The translations under genes were made by a program, and so were the position numbers. Of a stretch of DNA of 47,927 nt, positions 43,644 through 47,927 are shown one piece after another (within the stretch, counting starts at the first letter, position 1; the number at the start of each line of letters is the position of its first letter). The notes under the pieces were generated by a model. The model had not been told where the DNA came from. It saw only the letters and a list, made by a program, of their open reading frames with translations, and searched no databases. Source of the stretch: Hyphomicrobium sp. (GTDB taxonomy: Bacteria > Pseudomonadota > Alphaproteobacteria > Rhizobiales > Hyphomicrobiaceae); the NCBI GenBank assembly GCA_019748215.1, contig JAIEPV010000114.1:1-47927 (forward strand). Direction: 5' to 3'.

Positions 43644-44770
43644 CTTGAAAACACCGTTGCCGGATCAATTTTGGTAACTTTGACGATGGCTGAAAGCGCC
43701 GAAATTGCGCACATGCCGACCGTTAGTGCGAACAGCCAGAAGGCCAACCCTGGCGTCATCACCAGGGGTAACGCTGAATTGCGGCTAGCATAAAGTATCA
43801 GCAGAGCAATGATCATGCCGAGCGCATAGCCGATGACCGCGCTGAAACCTGCCTGGGCCAAAATCACTTTGTGAATATAGCCCTTCGATGAGCCGAGCGC
43901 GCGCAACGTTGCAAACTCGTGAATGTGGTCTTTGGTGCTCGAATACAATGTTTGCGCGACGATGACTGTTCCGACCAGGCTGCCGAGTAAAGCGCCGCCG
44001 ATCAGCGCCAGACCGGCGCCGGTTTTGAACAGCCACTGCTTAAGACTTCGCGTGCGGAATTCTTCGGTGGTCAAGACCTCGGCGGTCTGGAAGCGCCGGC
44101 CTAAATCTGTCTTCACAGTCTCGATGTTGGCGCCGTCCGCTACTTTGACGAGCAGGAAGGTCGTGCGATCACTGTCGGCACCGAGCAGCTGGCGGGCCCG
44201 ATTGAGCGTCGTGTAAGTGTATGGCGACTGCGTGAACGAGCGCACGCCCTCGGTCAAAGCCCTGACCTTAATGCGGCCCGATGCGACCTGCGCCGTATCG
44301 CCGATGCCCGTGATGCCGAGATCACCGAGGTAGCTGCTATCGACGGCCACGGCATCGGGCGCTTTGATGTCTTCCAGTGTGCCCTGGCTCAGCGACCAAG
44401 GTATCAACCCATTGTCTTCCGCATCGCTGCCAACGAGCACGACGCGGGTCGAGCCGCCTTCGGGTTTGCGCCACTCGGCAAATGAGACGAGCAGCGGCAC
44501 GACCGACGCAACGCCGGGCGTCGCCAAAGCCTGATGGCGCTCGCGGTCGGTCAGAAGCAAGCCGCCATCTTCGAAGCTTTTGGCGCCGAACGTCGTGACC
44601 CACAGATCGGCGTTGGCGCGGTCGATATTAGCGGTGATCATCCGGCTCGACCCGAGGTAAAGGCCGAGCTGTACGGCGACGAGCACGATCGAGAACAGGA
44701 TGCCAATGAGCGTGACGGCGAGGCGGATGCGATCATGAAGCAAATTGCGGAGGGCGAGGGTCAGGATCAT
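43640..44770 (-). CDS. ABC transporter permease (DevC/FtsX-MacB type)
   Basis: A 376-residue permease: an N-terminal helix (LAVTLIGILFSIVLVAVQLG), a periplasmic domain of about 220 residues, then three helices near the C-terminus (GLALIGGALLGSLVGTVIVA, FSAVIGYALGMIIALLILY, FWLFALTVGMCAISALSAIV). The FtsX-like signature is visible in HEFATLRALGSSKGYIHKVI. It is the first gene of the operon and lies about 340 bp from the divergent DUF2147 gene. Confidence 0.94.
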   Translation of the reverse strand: MILTLALRNLLHDRIRLAVTLIGILFSIVLVAVQLGLYLGSSRMITANIDRANADLWVTTFGAKSFEDGGLLLTDRERHQALATPGVASVVPLLVSFAEWRKPEGGSTRVVLVGSDAEDNGLIPWSLSQGTLEDIKAPDAVAVDSSYLGDLGITGIGDTAQVASGRIKVRALTEGVRSFTQSPYTYTTLNRARQLLGADSDRTTFLLVKVADGANIETVKTDLGRRFQTAEVLTTEEFRTRSLKQWLFKTGAGLALIGGALLGSLVGTVIVAQTLYSSTKDHIHEFATLRALGSSKGYIHKVILAQAGFSAVIGYALGMIIALLILYASRNSALPLVMTPGLAFWLFALTVGMCAISALSAIVKVTKIDPATVFSR

Positions 44771-45106
44771 CGGATCTGCCAGTTCTCTCTAAGTTGTGCG
44801 CCGTGAACGGCTGACCGTCGGCGAGACGTCAGTTGTCCAGGGATGGAGTGGCCCGCCGAGCAGCGGCTCGTGTATTCGCGTGGCGGAAGGTCTCGTTAGG
44901 TATGTTGATATATATGTCTGCCGAACCGAAGACCACACCCGACAACGGCCGCGTTGCCTGCGATATTTACAGTTTAATGCTGTCCAATCGTCGCGCTGTC
45001 TTGGCCGTATCACTCCAATAAGTGTCTTTCAGCGAACGTTGTTAAGCACATCGCTCCAATGTTTCGCCGTTTTCGAGGCATAGGACGACAAAACTCAGGG
45101 ATCGAC
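44771..45106. other. Intergenic region between the ABC operon and the DUF2147 gene
   Basis: About 336 bp between divergent genes, expected to hold both promoters. It contains an AT-rich spot (GTTGATATATATG near 44902-44914). I could not assign paired -35/-10 boxes with confidence. A 62-codon frame (44833-45021) crosses it but has no ribosome-binding site and no recognisable features. Confidence 0.4.
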
Positions 45107-45874
45107 ATGCGGTCAATTGTCATGATGAAGCGAAACACATTGAATATTCTGGCCAGCCAACGCGCCGCGGCGTTCAGCAAGGCGCTTGTGACGTCAATTT
45201 TCGCGCTGGCGATAACGGCGGCGGCAGCGTCGGCTGTACCTAAAGAGGTCGGCGTTTGGATCGACGATACCGGCAAGGGCGCCGTCAAGATCGACATCTG
45301 CGGCAACAGATTGTGCGGCCACATTGTTTGGCTGAGGGAAACCGTCAACGCTAAAGGCGAACCGCTATTCGACCGTCATAATCCCGACGCCTCCAAGCAG
45401 ACGCGGCCAATCTGCGGTTTGCAGATTTTAGGCGAGCTTGCTCAGATGCAGGGCGGCGGTTTTGACAACGGCTGGGTTTACGATCCCAAGGTCGGAAAAT
45501 CTTACAGCGTCGCACTTGATTTGACCGCGCCCGACGTGTTGCAGGTCACCGGTTACAAGGGCATGCGATTCATGGGCAAAACCTTCATTTGGACTAGAGC
45601 GCAAACCGAGCTTCCACCGTGCGATGCGAATGCCCCACGGGCGGACGATGCGCTTACACCACCGAAGGCATCGAAGGCCGCCGCTGCCAAATCGGCAGTT
45701 GCGAAACCGGCGGGCGCTAAGCCGACCGCAATCAAGTCTGCGGCGGGGACGACACCAGCCAAACAAACGCCGCCGCAGGCCAAAAAAACCGCTGCTGAAA
45801 AAATGCCGTGGGATGCCACGCCGAAACCGGCCCCCAAACCGACACAGGCCAAAGCGGTCCCCCAGGCACAATAA
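45107..45874 (+). CDS. DUF2147 family exported protein with Lys/Ala/Pro-rich tail
   Basis: A 255-residue exported protein. The ATG at 45107 has AGGG six bases ahead; ATGs at 45122 and 45125 are alternatives. A signal peptide is visible (TSIFALAITAAAASAVP). The DUF2147 domain covers VGVWIDDTGKGAVKIDIC through GYKGMRFMGKTFIWTRA, with cysteines in DICGNRLCGHIVW that could form a disulfide. The family is believed to be periplasmic and has no established activity. The last ~75 residues (PPKASKAAAAKSAVAKPAGA and onward) are a lysine, alanine and proline repeat-like tail, strongly basic and probably disordered, which is not part of the standard domain. Confidence 0.85.
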   Translation: MRSIVMMKRNTLNILASQRAAAFSKALVTSIFALAITAAAASAVPKEVGVWIDDTGKGAVKIDICGNRLCGHIVWLRETVNAKGEPLFDRHNPDASKQTRPICGLQILGELAQMQGGGFDNGWVYDPKVGKSYSVALDLTAPDVLQVTGYKGMRFMGKTFIWTRAQTELPPCDANAPRADDALTPPKASKAAAAKSAVAKPAGAKPTAIKSAAGTTPAKQTPPQAKKTAAEKMPWDATPKPAPKPTQAKAVPQAQ

Positions 45875-45943
45875 CAGGTCACCGTGATGCGGTGCGCGCG
45901 CTGCTCACGCGGTGTAGTGGCCCAGCTTTTTCGATCGTTACCC

Positions 45944-45983
45944 GCAAAGAAAAACGCGCCATTGCGAGGTTGCATGGCGCGTT
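45944..45983 (-). terminator. Terminator of the alpha/beta-hydrolase gene
   Basis: The stem AACGCGCCA (45953-45961) pairs with TGGCGCGTT (45975-45983). On the minus strand it is followed by TTTTCTTTGC. It lies 30 bp past the hydrolase stop. Confidence 0.75.
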
Positions 45984-46012
45984 GGTCGAGCTTCGATGCT
46001 GCGGTCGTGCCG

Positions 46013-46903
46013 TTACTCGGCTGCGCCGTGCATTTGAGATTGCGGCATCGGCCCACGTGCTGCAGCGGGCTTCGCGGCAACACGGGCGAGAATGCGATCG
46101 ACAAATTCCATCGAGCGGTCAGCCACGTAGCCACGTTGGCGATCGAGTGTCACAAGATGGTAGCTATCCTCAAGCACGCAAACTTCGACCATACCGCTGA
46201 GTTTGCGCTGCAGTGTCATCGTGTTCTTGATGTCGCTTTGGTCATCGGCGCGAGGATGGAAAATCAGTGTGTGCAATCTGATTTTTGAAAGCAGCGGCCG
46301 CACATTGCGGACAAGTTTGAAAAATTCATAGACCGTACCGCCACCACGAACCGTGATGTCGGCTTGCGCGCCGCCGTCACCCTTCATGGCTTCGAGAGCG
46401 AAGTTGCGAACCCGCTCATCTTTTATGCCAAACGGTGCCGGCGTGCGGAACGAGAACAAGCGCGCCGTCCACTTGTCGCTGACAAGGTGGAACAAGCGGA
46501 TGGTTCTCGGGATGGCCCAGCCATTGACCGAAAGTGTCGGCGCATAAAGCATCACGGCCGAGATTTCGTTTTGCCGGTTGGCAGCCAGCCGCAATGAAAG
46601 GATCGCGCCAGCAGACGCGCCGCCGACCAATAACGTCTCGCAGCTTTTCTTCAGGTCGTCGAAAGCGTGCTCGACTGCATCGTACCAGTCGCGCCACGTC
46701 GACATGCCCGAAACATCAGTGCCGAACGTCAATCCTGGAATGACTGGGCAATAAACGGTGTGACCCTGGCGCGCGAGTGATTGCGCGACGAATTTCAATT
46801 CGAGCGGCGAACCGCCGAGCGAATGAATCAGCAGAATACCCGTGGAACCGCCCGGAATATAAAGACTGCCGCGCGTGGGAACAAATTTCTCGATATTTTT
46901 CAT
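46013..46903 (-). CDS. Alpha/beta-hydrolase (carboxylesterase/lysophospholipase-like)
   Basis: A 296-residue hydrolase. The oxyanion region is ILLIHSLGGSPLELKFVA, the nucleophile elbow GGASAGAI (GxSxG), the acid is likely in FHPRADDQSD and the His in LEDSYHLVTLDRQR. This order and the IHSLGGSPLE segment resemble monoacyl carboxylesterases of the Est30 type. No signal peptide is seen, so it is probably cytoplasmic. The start is either ATG 46903 or GTG 46918; neither has a clear ribosome-binding site. A pair of direct 10-base repeats overlaps this start region. Substrate unknown. Confidence 0.85.
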   Translation of the reverse strand: MKNIEKFVPTRGSLYIPGGSTGILLIHSLGGSPLELKFVAQSLARQGHTVYCPVIPGLTFGTDVSGMSTWRDWYDAVEHAFDDLKKSCETLLVGGASAGAILSLRLAANRQNEISAVMLYAPTLSVNGWAIPRTIRLFHLVSDKWTARLFSFRTPAPFGIKDERVRNFALEAMKGDGGAQADITVRGGGTVYEFFKLVRNVRPLLSKIRLHTLIFHPRADDQSDIKNTMTLQRKLSGMVEVCVLEDSYHLVTLDRQRGYVADRSMEFVDRILARVAAKPAAARGPMPQSQMHGAAE

Positions 46904-46934
46904 TACGTTACGAAGCACTCGCTCTTACGTTACG
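46903..46934. repeat. Two direct copies of TTACGTTACG, 22 bp apart
   Basis: TTACGTTACG occurs at 46903-46912 and 46925-46934, a period of 22 bp, about two helical turns. The copies sit at and just upstream of the hydrolase start. This could be a tandem operator; no regulator can be named. Confidence 0.45.
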
Positions 46935-47372
46935 CGAAACATTTACGACGACGCGTCTTAGAATGCCAACGCAACTTTGTCGCGCCGCCGCACGTCCTCC
47001 ATAAAAGCTATTCCGGGCATGTTAAGATCCCATTATCGAAATTAATATGAAGCCGCTGAAAACGCCACACCTTTTGCTGACCGCAACCTGCGCCGTGGCT
47101 CTGCTGGACCCATTGCCGCACTGCACCCAAGGAATGCAAATATTGAGGAATACGGCGGTTTTAACCCATCCGTCGCGGGATGACGCTGCGTCGACATGCG
47201 CCGATATCACAATGTATTTGCAATTGTGATAGTCACTCTGTGCAACCGGAATAGCAGATACCGTACCGGCCCCCTGGTCGTCGCGCGGTCGTGCGCTATA
47301 GTTAAGAGCTGCGGCATGGCTTGATGTGCTTTCAGCACAGGTGCGTCAGCCTGCAACTCCGAGGAATTCCGA
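46919..47372. other. Intergenic region before the last gene
   Basis: About 450 bp between divergent genes. It contains one of the direct repeats, a candidate -10 (TATAGT near 47295) for the gene at the right edge, and a short hairpin TGTGC-TTTCA-GCACA (about 47326-47340) in its leader. A 60-codon frame at 47047 starts with a hydrophobic stretch but lacks a ribosome-binding site. Confidence 0.4.
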
Positions 47373-47927
47373 TTGGTCCGATCGTTCCGCGTTGTTACCA
47401 CGGCCGCCCTGGCGACGATCGTTGCCGTGACGTCGATCGCTCCGGCTTATGCGTCGCCGGAGCTCAGTCGCAGCGATTATGAGGCCTGTCAGGCGCGTGA
47501 CGAAGCCGGTCTCAAGTCGACCATCGAGACCTTGTCAGCTGATGCGTTCAAGGCCGGCATCAAAAATGTCGATTATGCTGCGTTGGTTCGCGATCAGTGG
47601 CGAAAAGGCGGCGTTGACGCGATCATAGATAGCCGGGTCGATATCGCCATCGAAGAGGTGCGCAGCGAAACGAGCTGGGCTGAACGCCTCAAATCGTTAG
47701 CGAACACCGAGACCTCGCAAAAGCTCGCAACGACGGTTGCAGAAAAAGTCTATCGCTCCGCTGCCGTGACGGCGGCTGTTGAAACGTTGGCATCCGGCGT
47801 CGCAGCCGAGGTTGGTAAAACCATCGAATTCGTCAGCGCCGATGCGACCTCGCCTCTGCTTGCGTGCCTGACGGCGTTCGTTGGCCCGCGCTATGGCAGC
47901 GCCGTGGCGGCCGCCGTCTCGGGCGAT
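47373..47927 (+). CDS. Unrecognised exported protein (3' end outside window)
   Basis: An open frame of 185 codons runs to the window edge with no stop. A TTG at 47373 has GAGGA (47361-47365) seven bases ahead. A signal peptide follows (VVTTAALATIVAVTSIAPAY, cleavage after AYA). The mature part is Ala-rich and mostly helical in pattern (AALVRDQWRKGGVDAIIDSR, LATTVAEKVYRSAAVTAAVE) with cysteines in YEACQAR and LLACLTAF. I do not recognise the family; it could be a periplasmic or envelope helical protein. Confidence 0.65.
   Translation, partial: MVRSFRVVTTAALATIVAVTSIAPAYASPELSRSDYEACQARDEAGLKSTIETLSADAFKAGIKNVDYAALVRDQWRKGGVDAIIDSRVDIAIEEVRSETSWAERLKSLANTETSQKLATTVAEKVYRSAAVTAAVETLASGVAAEVGKTIEFVSADATSPLLACLTAFVGPRYGSAVAAAVSGD

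Noticed and set aside
44833-45021. 62-codon frame between the ABC operon and the DUF2147 gene
   Set aside because: No ribosome-binding site, no hydrophobic or conserved-looking segment; the region is needed for divergent promoters.
47047-47229. 60-codon frame with a hydrophobic N-terminus
   Set aside because: The start lacks a Shine-Dalgarno and the rest of the sequence looks random; a signal-like stretch of this length can arise by chance.

Overview
The window looks like a chromosomal segment of an alphaproteobacterium, most likely of the order Hyphomicrobiales (Rhizobiales). The evidence is a CcrM-type GANTC methyltransferase, an atpIBEF'F cluster separate from the F1 genes, the ctaC-ctaD-ctaB-small ORF-ctaG-ctaE-DUF983-SURF1 order, an IalB-family protein, a short phasin, and a BcsS-like protein. 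The DNA is visibly GC-rich and densely coding. I saw no rRNA, tRNA, IS element, prophage or CRISPR array. Genus cannot be fixed from the sequence alone.

Layout. 1-9.3 kb: the 3' end of rnhB, ccrM, mutY (minus strand), a DUF721/DciA-like gene, two tandem DsbA-type oxidoreductases (the second a predicted lipoprotein), smc and a small membrane protein closed by a very strong terminator. 9.4-12.2 kb: the F0 part of ATP synthase (atpI, atpB, atpE, b' and b) behind a near-consensus promoter. 12.2-17.8 kb: a lipoprotein, then ispH, thrB and rnhA facing a minus-strand pair (DsbD N-domain-like protein and peroxiredoxin), then yqgE. 17.8-25 kb, minus strand: thrC, an M16 peptidase, a GNAT acetyltransferase and a 1270-residue membrane PAS-GGDEF-EAL protein, overlapping or almost touching. 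25-32.1 kb, minus strand: the aa3-type cytochrome c oxidase cluster with assembly factors (CtaB, CtaG, SURF1), DUF983 and a 56-residue membrane protein. 32.6-35 kb: IalB-like protein, phasin and BcsS-like protein. 35.1-40.4 kb: a TetR regulator translationally coupled to an RND efflux adaptor and pump, with two matching operator-like palindromes flanking the promoter. 40.4-41.7 kb: a Gly-rich repeat protein with a DUF533/TerB-like domain. 41.7-44.8 kb, minus strand: an ABC transporter of the DevBCA/MacAB type. 44.8 kb to the end: a DUF2147 protein with a Lys/Ala/Pro tail, an alpha/beta-hydrolase, and an unrecognised secreted protein cut by the window edge.

The window is mostly housekeeping plus envelope functions: DNA methylation and repair, chromosome organisation, respiration, envelope thiol chemistry, c-di-GMP signalling and export. 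The observation most worth checking is in the cytochrome oxidase. Subunit I has Asn where the conserved Mg-ligand Asp (HDTYY motif) is expected, and subunit II has Val where the conserved Mg-ligand Glu of the CuA loop (CSELCG) is expected. Both carboxylates of the classical inter-subunit Mg/Mn site therefore appear to be lost together, in an enzyme whose subunit II also carries an insertion and a changed aromatic cluster. Other leads are the paired TetR operators, the five-fold Gly-rich repeat in the DUF533 protein, GANTC sites upstream of ccrM, and the 295-residue low-complexity tail on the EAL protein.
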